The notes beneath the pieces are model-generated. The model made no database searches. It had not been told where the DNA came from and was given only the letters and a program-made list of their open reading frames with translations. From Adiantum capillus-veneris (taxonomy: Eukaryota; Streptophyta; Polypodiopsida; Polypodiales; Pteridaceae), in assembly GCA_014529385.2 (NCBI GenBank), contig CM043959.1:53019253-53083252 (forward strand): a DNA stretch of 64,000 bases, written 5' to 3'. Below, piece after piece: positions 11,530 to 22,816 of the stretch (the first letter of the stretch is position 1; each line of letters begins with the position of its first letter). Both the position numbers and the translations under genes were made by a program.

Positions 11530-14256
11530 CTATAGAATTTCTAGAATGGCCTCAGCACTTGCATCCAACGGTTCTTCAATTTCTTCTTCCTTTGAATCCT
11601 TGGCATTGACTTCTCTGTGGTATCCACACATGCCCACCTTCTAAGATCAAGGTCTTCTTTCACTATGGAATGGCAAAGAGATTCCAATTGCATCATTTGA
11701 TCACTAGTACATGCAACTGATATTACCTTTCTCTATTGGTGTAGTGCCTCTTTAGTCCCATAGCCTAATGAGAAGATGTCTATTACTTGATCATCTTCTT
11801 TGACATAGATGCATTTGATTGCATGACGCACAAAAAAAGGCTTTGGCCGTGGTCACAGCATCATACTCATCATCATTGATGCATAGAGTATGCATTGACT
11901 CAAACAGTGACTCTTTAACACAAGAGTAGTTGGTGTACGGCTCTCCTTGACTGAAGAATTCCCAAATCCCAAAAATTACTTCACGAAGAGCACATGTTTG
12001 GATGGTCTCTGATCCCAAATAAGGAGCTCAAAGGTAGAACATGCATTTCATACCATTTAGCTTTTCAGAAATTGCCTTCTCTAGGGAAGCAACATGCTGA
12101 TACTTGACTAAGCCGGCAATTAAAAACTCTGATGGTTGATGTGCTACCCCACATACTCCATCAATTACTTTACCAAATTGAATAGCACTCCAACTACTAG
12201 ATGTAAGACTTGTATGTGTTGTATCTATGATGCAAACACCAACACAAATTGTAGAGCTATTTCACTGCTGAGAAACTCAATGCCTTCCAAATTCTTTCTA
12301 ACAAACTTGATTTTCCATGGTAAAATGAATTGAAAACTAGGAGTGCCATTCTTTTGTGAAATGATCCACTACACATATCCCCTAGTGATCTCAGGAATTG
12401 GCTCTTTCTCCTTTCCTTTTTGTAGCAGGAGGTTTAGCCATTGCGTACAGCTCGTGAAGAGAGATTTGTAAATTTCATATATAATGTTATAATGAGACTT
12501 ACATTCATCCCATGAAGTAACTACTATTCATCCCATGAAGTAACTGCTATTGCTGATGGATCTATCTCTTTAAATTCCATCAACATTTGAGGCTCAAAAA
12601 CCCTGGCCTGCTTTAAGTTCGTTGCACATGCAGTGAGGTCGAGCATGCCCGCTTGATGTGGTTGCTTCACTAAGCAGATCTTCTCTTCTATCAGCTCCTG
12701 TTGTAGTAGCTTGACATCATTATCTTCTAAACCATTTAGACATCTAAAGGTTGTTATGCTTGCTTGTCGCACACGAGCAATTGATGTCCGATGCTTCTCC
12801 AAGATGTTTATCCACTGATCATAGATTTTATCATTGTACATGACCATGTGTGCTTCTTTGTTGGCAAATGATTTATGGTTGAGCATGATGTTTGCCACAT
12901 TTACAAAGGCCTTCAAAATAAAGAAAAGAAAATTAACTTTATCTCAAGATATATTTGTAACAAAAACAAGCATAGGGAAGTGAAACTTACATCCCAAGGT
13001 GCTCGACTCAGATGACCAATAGGAACTCTTGCCTTGGGTTTTGTTGGTTTAGAATATGCAAGCCATTGACTATGGCCATGCTTCAAGACCTCCACATAAG
13101 GCTGGTGTTTCATTACTATTATTCTCTCCATGTTCTCCATTTTGGAAATTCGAACAACAGCCTCTTTGGGAGCGTCTACCACTATCCTTGCAGTTCTAAA
13201 CTTGAACTCTTTTCTCAAAGCATACTTAGTGCTCTTGTTATGCAAAAAATCTCTAGCCGCTATGATGGAATGTTGACCAGCTAGAATCCAGTAATGGTAT
13301 GTTGATAGCTTGTCTCCATGCACTTCAACTATTTGTAAAGGAATTTTTGTAATTGGGTTATACGGCATCAAGTCTGCTGCGCTGGAGACTGCCTAGAGTG
13401 CCCTGCAAATTTCTTCAAGAGATATTTTCACATACATATTTGACAATGATCTGCATTTATAGCCATCTGGTGCAAGGTTGCATTGCTCAACTGGGATCAA
13501 TTGGGTAAATTGTATACCAAATTTAAAATAATGTGCAATTCCAACGTATTCATCTAGCCCACTCTTAGAATTTTTGGCAACTTCTTTATCAAGATCTTTT
13601 TCTTTGGGCTATATAATAGAGTCCAACACAGCTAAGGATACTGAGTCCACAACCACTGCCACTGAGGGGTTTTCAACTATTAGGGTTGAAAGTCCACTAG
13701 AATCTCCTGCTTCTTGAGTCTGTAAGGGTATAACTAAAAAAATTTCTTCGGCCACATTTCCACTAGTGTCTCCAAGTAAGGGAGTCTAACTCTCCTTGAG
13801 AGTCTTAGATTGATTTGCTTTACCTGTGTCTTCATTATTTTGCTTCTTATTCTTCTTTGTGCTGCTCAATTTACCTAAATATTGATTGACTTTCTTAAGC
13901 CCTCAAATACATAAGTCTATAAAGTTCTCACTTGGAGTGTCGTCTGGAAGCTCCACCCACCCTGCTTTTGTCATTGTCACTCCATCATAATCAACCTTCA
14001 CCAATTTTTGAGCAAAGGCCACAGGCTCCAACAAGTAGGAGTCACCATTGAGTAGTTTTACTCCAAGACATGGATACATTTCAAGATCTGAACAATCTTT
14101 CTTTATCTCCTTGACAATACCACAGTGCTTGAAGGGAAATTTCTCTTTATCTTGAAAGAACAAGTGGACTTTCTCATCACTTCCACCATTTGGTAAGTGA
14201 AAATCTAGATACCACGAACTTGGTGTTGAGCCTGTTGCATCAACTGATTTTGACAT
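11530..14256 (-). pseudogene. ParB/sulfiredoxin-superfamily-like gene of the putative giant element
   Basis: The reading begins with MSKSVDATGS at 14256. An amino-terminal block with MTKAGWVELPDDTPSE ends at a TAG near 13903, and a low-complexity linker with several stops follows. From 13371 a clear domain reads PLQIVEVHGDKLSTYHYWI then LAGQHSIIAARDFL, the layout of ParB-type DGqHR..AA motifs. An intron at 12912-12990 links it to 130 further codons (AFVNVANIMLN to 12524). Downstream exon-like sequence (12018-11791, ending at TAG 11530) has a Cys-containing segment, CASCNQMHLC. Known ParB-like domains bind DNA or CTP or act as nucleases. The eukaryotic version here is identified by motif only, and Srx-like folds share the layout. 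The gene is broken by stops outside the core but the core is well kept. Confidence 0.5.
12912..12990 (-). other. 79-nt GT-AG intron in the ParB-like gene
   Basis: Sense sequence reads GGGAT then GTAAGTTTCAC at the donor and TTATTTTGAAG then GCC at the acceptor, with a T-rich tract before it. Flanking codons join in frame (APWD to AFVNVANIM), and both exons are open. A second GTAAGT donor follows GGGATGAAT near 12507. Confidence 0.7.
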
Positions 14257-14323
14257 TCTCTTCTAAGACATTTTTTGTAAAAAGAATGATATATATTTAG
14301 ACAAGATGGATATTAAATACATC

Positions 14324-15255
14324 TATTGGATGGATATGCCGCGACGGACGTCAGCACAGTGAGAACTCACCTAACAAGATTTGTCAGCTAAGGACGAAGT
14401 TCGACCCGCAGGTGCGTGGAAGGAAGCATAAGGTGTCAACCTACACTCGACCGACTCCTAGAAAATTCCTACAGAGGTCTCTACCCAATGTCTAAGTCAC
14501 AGCCTTCAGGAGTGCATAACAGGAAACTTCCTACAACGCTTTCTAGAGCCGAACACCCATCAAACAATCTCGAAACACCATAGAACTTGAAAGAGACCCT
14601 ACTAACACCAATAGATCGCTCTCCCTAAGGTCTATGAACCAAAACCCCAACCCAAAACACCCGGTGCAAAATCACGTAGGATGTCTAGCCAAAATTTGCA
14701 GGTCTTCGTTTTCAAAATCTAAAGTGACTAATGTGTAGCTCTACTCAATGCCAACGTGTGGATATGCTGCAATGCAAAATCGGACAACGTATGCTTAACG
14801 AATCACCAGATGAAGCTCGTAGATGGAGCTCGCAAAACCGGACCGTACGCGCGCAATGTAGGTATCGATGCGTAGCTCTCGTCGGCGGCAACACGCTACA
14901 CTTCTCTGCACTCGATTCCGACCACCACCGGTGCACACGTAGCATCAAGATGAAGCTCACACTCTCTCTCGTACACAGTACGCTCACTCACAGACTTCCA
15001 ACTTTTTAAAAATGACAAAGGTTCTTTTCATTAAGGTCAAAAAGTGGTATAAATACCTTACAATTCTCAAACCCTAAAGTTTCAAATTAACGATCTACTC
15101 AATCTAAATGTCAAAACTAGGATACAATCTGGAAACTTCTGTAAGCCCCAATATTTACAAGGTGAAATGTCGGGTTTTCTCAATAAATGAATAATTACAA
15201 AAAATGACAATCTGTTGAGCAGTCAATTTCCGTAGGGTGTGTCCAGCTTCTAACA
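14324..15255 (-). repeat. 3' LTR of the gypsy element (left copy, 932 bp)
   Basis: In element sense it begins TGTTAGAAGC directly after the polypurine tract and ends near CCATCCAATA, where the right copy has CCAACA, so the terminal CA has mutated to TA. A TATA-like palindrome GGTATAAATACC is at about 15043. In a 260-base stretch I counted about 8 differences from the other LTR, mostly transitions. Confidence 0.9.
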
Positions 15256-15269
15256 CTCCCCCCCTCCTT
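15256..15269 (-). other. polypurine tract
   Basis: Sense strand reads AAGGAGGGGGGGAG immediately before the LTR start TGTTAG, the expected plus-strand priming site. Confidence 0.8.
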
Positions 15270-15312
15270 GCTCATGTCGTCCCCGACATGGCTGTTGAGC
15301 TGCTTCTTCATC

Positions 15313-17526
15313 TTATGGTTTCTCGCATCTTGAGCAGCGACTCGTATCTTGCATGTAAATCCAGTAGTGTTGGGCCAAATATGTCGGTGCTGATGGTGAA
15401 GAAGCCGATGTAGAAAGCTTTTTGAAAGGCTTGGATGGCAAAAACATGATCCTTTGATACAATGCATGTATCACCTCCTTGGAAGGCTGACCAGACAGAT
15501 CATATGCACATCTGTAAGTATCTTGAAAGAAGAAGATATTGTCTGTCACCTGGCCCGGTTTGAGCATCTCGAAGACTGCCAAAAGGGTTTTGCAGATCTT
15601 CCTCATCATTATGCAAGATAGGTCAGACGATCCAGAGAACAATTTGATGGCGCCCGTTAGGGTTTTCACCATGTATTGAAACTTATTCTCTCGCCTGCCT
15701 TCAAGCCTGGCAGCTTCGGATAGTTTAGCCAAGTGGGTTGGCTTCTTTGTAGTAGCTCCTGGGCCTTCCACGTCCGCATCCTTGGTAGAGGGCAGAAGCT
15801 TAGGTTATCTCTGATGATTTTGGGTGCCTCTACCAAATGGATTAGGTACTGTGGATACTTCGTCAGCCATGCCTTTCTCCACCTGGGCTGGGAGTCGACT
15901 ATCAACTTTGCCCCTTCAGGCTTGGAGATATCTGCTGTGTAGAGTGGCACTGTTGGCTCTTCTCTAATTCTCTTGTTGATTGTGGCGGCTTCGTACTTTA
16001 GCAAAGGATATGGGAGAGAGGACTGTAGACATTCACGCCGAAGGTTGCTGGCGTTTATCTTCTGAATGGTCCTCTTCTCCCATTCCAAGGCTTCCTTGGT
16101 CGTTTCTTTGATTTCTGCTTCTATGGCCTTGCACAGCTTCTCTTCCTCTTCTTGTGTCAGATCTTGTGGCTCTTGAGAGGGTCCTACTAGGATTTCCTCT
16201 TGCGTAGGTGTGTCCACAGGATCTGCCACATCCTCTAGGTCTATGCCTTCCATGGTTGTCGGCCTTGTGCTTGCCTGCTCTTCTGCCTGCTGTCCTCTCA
16301 GCTCTTCTATCTGCTTTTGGAGTGTTTGTTTCTCTGCTACAACTTGTTCTCCCATGTTCATGAGGAGGTCGTTCAAATCGGCGTTTATCTTCTCCGCCTC
16401 CTCGAGCTTTCTCTTGATATTTTTTAGCTCGTCTTGCATTTCCTTCTGCTCTTCTTCCATGCCTGTTTGCATAACCACCGACCCTTCTGCCATCATCAAC
16501 CTTTGCTTCTTCTCTAAGGTCAACTCTTTCTAGAGCTCTTTCATTTGTCCTTCATAGATCTGGCTCTCTGAAGTGGTGTGAGTCGAGCTAGTAGCTCTGA
16601 CTCTGGCAGGAGATGCCCGTAGCCACTGGATGGTTTGATCTGTAACTTTAAGCTGGTCCTTGAGCTCAAGGACCTCATCCTGGCTAGCCTCCTGCTCTAT
16701 TTCTGCCTTCTCTTTTTCATTCCGTATTGCTTCAACTTCCTTGGACTCCTCAGCAAGTTGTAGGGTTAGGTTATCTCTTTTTCTCTCTGCATCTGTCAAT
16801 GATTTGCTGAGTTGTCTATATTCCTCGTCGGCTCCTTGCAGTCTTTGAGCTGCTTCTTGATTTTCTCTTTCCATTTCCTGGCATCTTTGCAATGCCTTTG
16901 CCAGACTGTCTTGTAGCTCTGTCTCTCTCTCTCTCTCTCTATCTGCCTTTGGCTTTGTTTTTGTAATGTGTCGACTTCAAGCTTTATCTGCACTTCAATG
17001 GCTTTGAGAGTTGCCATTTCACTTTCTGAGGCCATTGATTGTGCTCTTAGCCTGGTTAGCTTGGTCATCACCACATCCCAATCATTGGTAGGTGGGTGCA
17101 GGTCCACTATATCAGTGGCCATCGCCTTTAGCTCCACTAACCGTAGGCTCTGCATTTGCTCTTTGGGCCCCGTGCTTGCCAAGTCAAATGCGATTGTGGC
17201 AGCCTCTTCTTTTGTATATCCGGTAGCTAGTAGGTCTAGAAATGTGTTATACCTTGCTTCATTTGGCTCTGGCTGCTCACTTTTAGGCTTAGCCTCTTCT
17301 TTTGGTTCTTGCTCTTGGCTTTTTTCTTGCTTTGACTCTTCTTGATCTTCAGGTTTGTCTTGCTCCTCTTTCTCTTGAGTCTGTGGAGGGCTACAAGAAG
17401 GTGGTGAGGGCGGTGGGCTGGACTCAGGGCTAGACGGTGGATTTGTCGTCTTTTTTTTGAAATCCCTGTCCGCCTTGAGTCTTCCTTTATCTCTCTTGGC
17501 CTTCCTGCTCCTCTAGCAGTTGCCAT
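15313..17526 (-). pseudogene. long coiled-coil ORF at the 3' end of the gypsy element
   Basis: About 700 codons spread over shifted frames: 17526-17236 (Lys/Arg-rich), 17345-16796, 16892-15666 (one TAG near 16527) and 15771-15313. The middle is a heptad-rich, Glu/Lys/Gln-rich coiled coil (for example KLEEAEKINADLNDLL and EKQTLQKQIEELR). A Pro/Glu-rich segment and a basic, aromatic C-terminal part (KAWLTKYPQYLIHLVEAP) follow. A (TC)n tract at 16919-16940 may have caused one shift. It is not gag or pol. Its place between the env-like ORF and the polypurine tract fits an accessory or envelope-type ORF. Function is unknown. Confidence 0.65.
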
Positions 17527-17639
17527 CGGACTTGCTCCACTTCTGCTTTCATAAATGGTATATGTGGGATATTTTCCGCTGTGGCATCCAGAATCTCAAA
17601 ATTTTTAATATAATCGTCGAATCTGTCTCTGTGCACCCT

Positions 17640-18731
17640 TCAAGATGATCCCGACATTGCTTCTAGAGACGGCTTCCATAGCTCATTCAAATCTCCTTTG
17701 AGGGCTCTTTCGGCCCTGAAACTTTCCATCAGCCGCTCTAGCCGTGCCGCCTTCTGTGATTTTGTCTCTTTTATTGGCACTTGGACAGATTCCTTCTTTC
17801 CCTTCTTTAGCTCTGGCTGCTCTTCTTGCATGGTTTCTAACCGGCATTTCAAACGGGTTGCCACCCTTGGTGCTTTGGGCTGTTCCTCTTCCTTATCTTC
17901 CTTGAGCCTCAGCCAGTTTTTCTGTGATGGAGGGTCGGGCCATCTTCCCTTGGCGTGCAATGCCCCATAAATCACTTTCGTCATTAGCTCACCCGGCACG
18001 ATATATGTGGGGTTCTTGTTGCCCATCTTTACCAGATTATCATGTATATAAGCTGCATAATTGATTACCTTCGGCTTGCTTTTCTGCATTGCCCAGGTGA
18101 ATGTTGTGGCAATTGCTCTAGGCGGCATTCTGTACTTTTGTGGCCGCTTTGTACACATATGAAAGTACTGATTGTACAGCTGACTCATGATTGCCACTTT
18201 GGGGATGGCAATGTCTTCAAAGGTATATTTGCCTTTCTTTTCTCTGTACACCTTTACTTCGTCTCTTCTTTTGGTTACACTATCCCCTTTGTTGGAGAGG
18301 TCTAGTGCAGCTGCTACTACTCTCCCTGTGATTAGAATCTTCGTGCCTGGCTTGCCCTACAGATCTGTAACTCGGGCCACTCCATCTTCTTTGATTGTCT
18401 TCAAAAATTCCCATACTCTTTTTATGTCAATACCTGTCGGCACAGCTTCAAAATAATTGTGGAGATCAATCTTCTCCAGATACTCTGCCATCTTGCTTCT
18501 GACGAAATCATTGAGCTCCCGTGGTAGAATTAGTAGCTCTATCACATTTCCTTCGGTGTCTTTGAACACGCCTTGGTAAATCTTTAGATCATTGGACTCT
18601 AACAAGTCTTCTTCGATCCAGGTGCTGGTTGGCTTTAGAGTTCCTTCTAGTATGACGAAGGGTTCTACTTCTTCCAAATAATCCTTTATGGTCATCCTTT
18701 TCTTCTTTGCCGGTGACTTTGCGGCTGCCAT
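17640..18731 (-). pseudogene. env-position ORF of the gypsy element
   Basis: 364 codons from ATG at 18731 (MAAAKSPAKKKRM) to the stop at 17640, broken only by one TAG at 18357. The N-terminal third is acidic. The middle carries AIATTFTWAMQKSKPKVINY and TYIVPGELMTKVIYGAL. The spacing recalls the 'putative plant transposon protein' region found downstream of integrase in Athila-type elements, by recall and not by a search. The tail is highly charged (KSQKAARLERLMESF). No signal peptide or transmembrane helix is evident, so it is not an obvious viral-type envelope. A role in packaging or nuclear transport is possible but unproven. Confidence 0.6.
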
Positions 18732-19800
18732 AGATCCTATTGCACTCAGGAGTCCGAAGTTAGCGTTTTTTCCATATCAGCTGAGAAACTGAGTTTTAAC
18801 TATCCAAATGACTTGAAAATTGAAAATAAAACTTAAAAGGAACTTGGGCAACTGTGCATGTGCTCACGGTGCAATTCTGGCCAAAAATTTTCATTTAGAC
18901 ATCCTACGCGTAGGATGTCTTTTTCATCAAATTTTGGTGATACTTGACATGCTGGTGGTCCTTGGCCTGTACAACATACCTATGTGCTTGGAATTGGATT
19001 TGGGCATCAAAAAGCGAATTTTTGGGCAGATTCAGGCTTTAGGCTCACAAATTGGGTAAAAGTCCACTACAGGTAGCAAATGATATCAAAATGGGTTGAA
19101 AATTGATATATGGGCTCCTTGCACCATGGTAATGGCTCTCATGATGTCATTCTTTGCACAGAAGGTCAAAAATATGCTTGAGACATCCTACGCGTAGGAT
19201 GTCTATTTCATCAAAATGGCTTGGGATTTGTTCTGTGGGTAGTCCTTGGCATGTGGAACATGGCCATGCTCTTGGATTTTGATTTGGACAAGAATTGATG
19301 TTGGTAAGACCCTGTGTAGTGTTTTTGGGCTCAAAAAGTGTATCTTGAAGGTGTTGGGGGTCAAAAATGATTAGAATGGCTCCAAACTTGATATATGATC
19401 TCTTGAAGATGATGTGATTAGATCTAGAATGTAAAAATACCCCTTGTAGGCCAAAAATGTCAAATAGACATCCTACGCGTAGGATGTCTACTTCATCAAT
19501 TTTTGCAAGTAACCACACAGATTGGTTGGCTATGTGCTCATGAATGTGTTGTGCAAGTTTCATGTGATTTGGACAAGTTTTGGTAGGTTTATGTCCCATT
19601 ATTGCCTCTATGCCCTGACTTTGCATTTTTTCCTGCATATGAGGTCAATGTTGGTCCAAATGTGATGAAACTTGGTGGCTAGCCTGTAAAGGCTATTCAG
19701 AAAATGTGTGTGATGGGAAATGTTGGGTTCTGTGCCCAGAAATGGCCTTGAGACATCCTACACGTAGGATGTCTCCTGATGATTTTTTCATGGAAACTGT
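18732..19800. repeat. 285-bp tandem repeat with a 24-bp perfect palindrome per unit
   Basis: The palindrome AGACATCCTACG plus its reverse complement starts at 18897, 19181, 19466 and 19751, spacings of 284, 285 and 285. Unit bodies are diverged but share words such as TTCATCAAATTTT and GGCCAAAAAT. The fourth unit has CACG for CGCG in the centre. The same palindrome recurs in the leader at 33221-34110. Confidence 0.85.
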
Positions 19801-21340
19801 CAACTGGTGCCTGCCCTTAGTCCCCCTGAGTCCCTTTTAAGCCTAATTTCAACAAAAAAAGTCAAATGGATAGAAAGTAACTCCCTGTGTGGATTTCAGA
19901 GCCTCCGAGCCATTTTCTGACTTTTGGAGTGCTTTTCGGCGATGAAATTTCTTGATGTTGGTCTCCATAGCTTCCCGATCCCTTGGGGATCCTTGCCGTA
20001 TGGTTTTTGTCGACTTTGGATTCACCAGAGCTCCATTTGGCAATTTGTCGCTCTAGAAGCACCCGTGGTTGTGTTTACATGTCTTCGATGACATGTGGTG
20101 GTCTACTACCGTAGGACTTGGTTGTTGATGGTCTAGGAAAGCCGCCCGTGAAGTTTGGTGGCAAACGGACATGCGGTTTGGCCGCGAGAGCTATTTGACA
20201 CTTTGTGTGTCTGATGCCGTTTCTGAAGTTTAGTGCCGCTTCGGGTCACCTTTATGTCATGTGGGCTACATAGACTTGTCGCGCATGTCGAGATGCTCCT
20301 ACCCATGAATATTGGTAGCATTTGGGCGCCTCTCCACCGATTTTCCATTTGGTGGCCTCTTGCGGGATTCTAGGAATTAGGATTTTTCCCAATGGTTTTC
20401 TACTGCCTTTGGACATCCATAGTGGTCTCCTATGCTAGGGTAAGCTGCCGATGAAGTCTCATTGATTTTGGGTTAGCCGTTAGAGGTGGCCACTTCTAGT
20501 TGTAGGTCTCTACTGCCCGCTTTCTGTGTGAACCCTACGCTAGTTTTCGCCACAAAACGACAAACATGCACAAAAAGCTCAAGGTGGTGAGCCTACCTCT
20601 CATGTCTAAAGCCCGTGGGATAGTCGTGCGTGTCGTAGAAGCTGCTAGAAGTTCCGCTCGCTCTAGGTGGCAGAAGCTCTCTCTCAAAGGTCAATAGTGA
20701 AAATGAGCTTAAAATGAAGTGAAAATTTTTTATAATGGGGGTTCCCGAACCACTTTTCATGAAATTTGACATGTGCTCCCAACTTCTTGCGAGATGCGGT
20801 TTAGGCTCAAAAATTTCTTGATTTGGACTTCATTTGCCCTGTTTACCAGAAATTTGGCATTTCGGTCAACATCTGGCCAAAACACGCTTTCCGCTCCAGT
20901 CTCATAATTGCACCCCCACTGTACCATAGGTTGTCCTATAGTCTCTGATCATCCCCATATTTTTTGTTTTTCATTACGATCGTTTTTCACCTGCTTTTTG
21001 TATTTTTGAAGTTTTTCTGCCAAAAATTAGCAAAATTAAAAGGAGAATAGCAAATCAAACCCAAAAAATCTTCAAAAATCATAATAAATCAAAAACATCA
21101 CCGCAAAACATTATATACACTTGCATGCACTTTTTATGGCCAAATTTCTCCGTTTTACCAATATTTTACCCGAAAAATGGCTATTTCTACTTATATACAC
21201 ACACCTAGCGGCTTGATTTGGCGTTTGCCTCCATATACCTATAGATTCATGTTATATAAGGGCATATGTACTTGGGTTAGTCCAAAAAAATTTACAATCA
21301 AACAACAATCCTTAAAAATAGTCAAAAAACATGCCCTTTT
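19801..21340. other. internal non-coding region of the gypsy element
   Basis: No convincing ORF. It sits between the second protease/basic region and the palindrome repeats, upstream in sense of the env-position ORF. It could serve as a second leader or promoter. Words such as GTGGCAAACGG and GTGTCTGATGCCG suggest decayed GC-richer sequence, function unknown. Confidence 0.4.
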
Positions 21341-21605
21341 TTGCTCTTTCTACTAGTGGGTCCGCATTTGAGAATGCATCCCCTCCTCCTAGCCAGAGTC
21401 CTCCCGGATGACAAGGTATCACCTCGGAGTATGTGCCGTTCATGGGTTGAAAAAATTGTGCTAATGCTTGGTCGGGTAATGTGGCCCTATTTTATGCATA
21501 CTCGGTCAATGCATGGAAAAATTAATGTTGTGCAAGAGAAGGGTATAAGCAAGATGCTTATTGGCATTCACCGTCGAGGTTTCCTGTTTTCTTTGCAAGT
21601 AACAG

Positions 21606-22294
21606 CTATAACTCTACTGCTCTTTGTTTGATTGTCTTTCGGGCAAAAGTCGCTTGCTTTGCCGCTACTGTTGATATGGCCATAGTTTTCTCTTTGGAGA
21701 GAATTTTCGTGGCAGAATTGGTCGTAGACCTTGTCTCTTTTTCTTTCCATGTGTAGCTTTGTTTTTCCGGTTTAGGGTTTATTGCTACTACATTGGGTGC
21801 CATTGTTTTGTTGCTGATTTGCACCCTGGTTTGTTGGTTTCATATGCAGTTGTCTCCCTTCCGATGTTGCTTGTACTGAAGGAAGTTCCTTGTGCTTCGG
21901 TTTTGGAATCCAAATGCAAGTCGCATTTGAGTTGTTGCGGAGCATTTTCTTTGGGACCATATCTGTTTTATGCCCTTGGTATTTGGTTGAACTATCGGCT
22001 TATGTTGACTTCCTCCGTTGTCTTGTTTTCTGTCTGCCATGTCATTTCTATCCTTCCGCATCCATACTTGTTTCTCTTGTTTTGGTAACCTCGATCTTTG
22101 CAGTGCGGTTGGTGACTTCGTATGTATGTAGTGAGCATGGTTGGCATTTTTCTGTTTGTTAGCCTTGGGTATCATGTTGTCCTTTAGTGGCACCCTTCCT
22201 TTCTGCTTTTTATCCAGTAATTGAATTGCTGGCATCTGATTCTTCCGGGGTTGCTGAGCAAAGGTTACCACGTGTTGTTCTTGTGCATGCTGAA
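21606..22294 (-). pseudogene. basic Gln/Lys-rich tail after the second protease
   Basis: About 230 codons in two overlapping frames (21840-22294 and 21606-21824), very rich in Lys, Arg, Gln and Asn (KQKGRVPLKDNMIPK, TKILSKEKTMAIS). No domain is recognised. It continues the protease reading and may be a nucleic-acid-binding extension of the polyprotein. Confidence 0.45.
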
Positions 22295-22780
22295 TTTTAA
22301 CTGCATTCGTATTCCAATCTATCTGCACATTGTACTCTTTTTGCCAAGGTTGTCCCAACAACATGGGTGTTATGTGCTTTCATCCTCTACTATATAAAAT
22401 TTGTGTGGGTAAATATATTGATATACTTATACATGCAATATAGTCGAGCCCAATGTTTTCAACGAGTGTGATGTACTACTTTACAGCACTTGTGGAGTAG
22501 GATGAAGTTGACCTGTGGGCTTGAGCTATTTGTATAATCCGTAAGAGATTAAATTTGCTTGAGCTCCAGAATCAAGCAAGGCCGTCTATTCAACTTGATT
22601 GCTACCCACTTTGACTACAATTATTGGCTCCACTGTGTCTTCATCAAACCTCGTTAGTCGAATGGCATTGATTCGCAATGGTGCTCCACATTTTTGTTGT
22701 TGTCGCAGAAGTCTTGTTTTTGCAATGTGTTCTTGTGCTTCTGCTTGAGCTTCTTCTCGTACCCTCTGCTTATCCTTCAT
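22295..22780 (-). pseudogene. second retropepsin-like protease domain (PR2)
   Basis: Sense reading: a basic start KDKQRVREEAQAEAQE, then TALLDSGAQANLI (the catalytic D-S/T-G), a middle part with several stops, and after a one-base shift MLLGQPWQKEYNVQIDW, the conserved ILG..W..+.n..idW end of a retropepsin. It is therefore a full-length aspartic protease domain, distinct from the one at 28.5-29.0 kb (DSGAGVAIAT). It lies directly downstream of integrase in the same reading frame, separated by only 12 codons bearing a TAG and a TGA. Either the polyprotein carried a second protease after integrase, or a decayed second element is fused here. Confidence 0.7.
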
Positions 22781-22816
22781 TCATTGTTTTCCTTGATGGA
22801 TTTGTTGAAGCATATC

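Noticed and set aside
12913-13371. ParB-like sequence as bacterial contamination or horizontal fragment
   Set aside because: It has a plant-type GT-AG intron, AT-rich plant-like context and adjoining eukaryotic repeats.
14745-14987. An 80-codon frame conserved between both LTRs (also 35072-35314)
   Set aside because: Conservation is explained by LTR identity at insertion; there is no domain or start context.
18897-19775. CRISPR-like regular palindromic repeats
   Set aside because: 285-bp spacing, diverged unit bodies, eukaryotic retrotransposon context and no cas genes. They are tandem repeats of the element.
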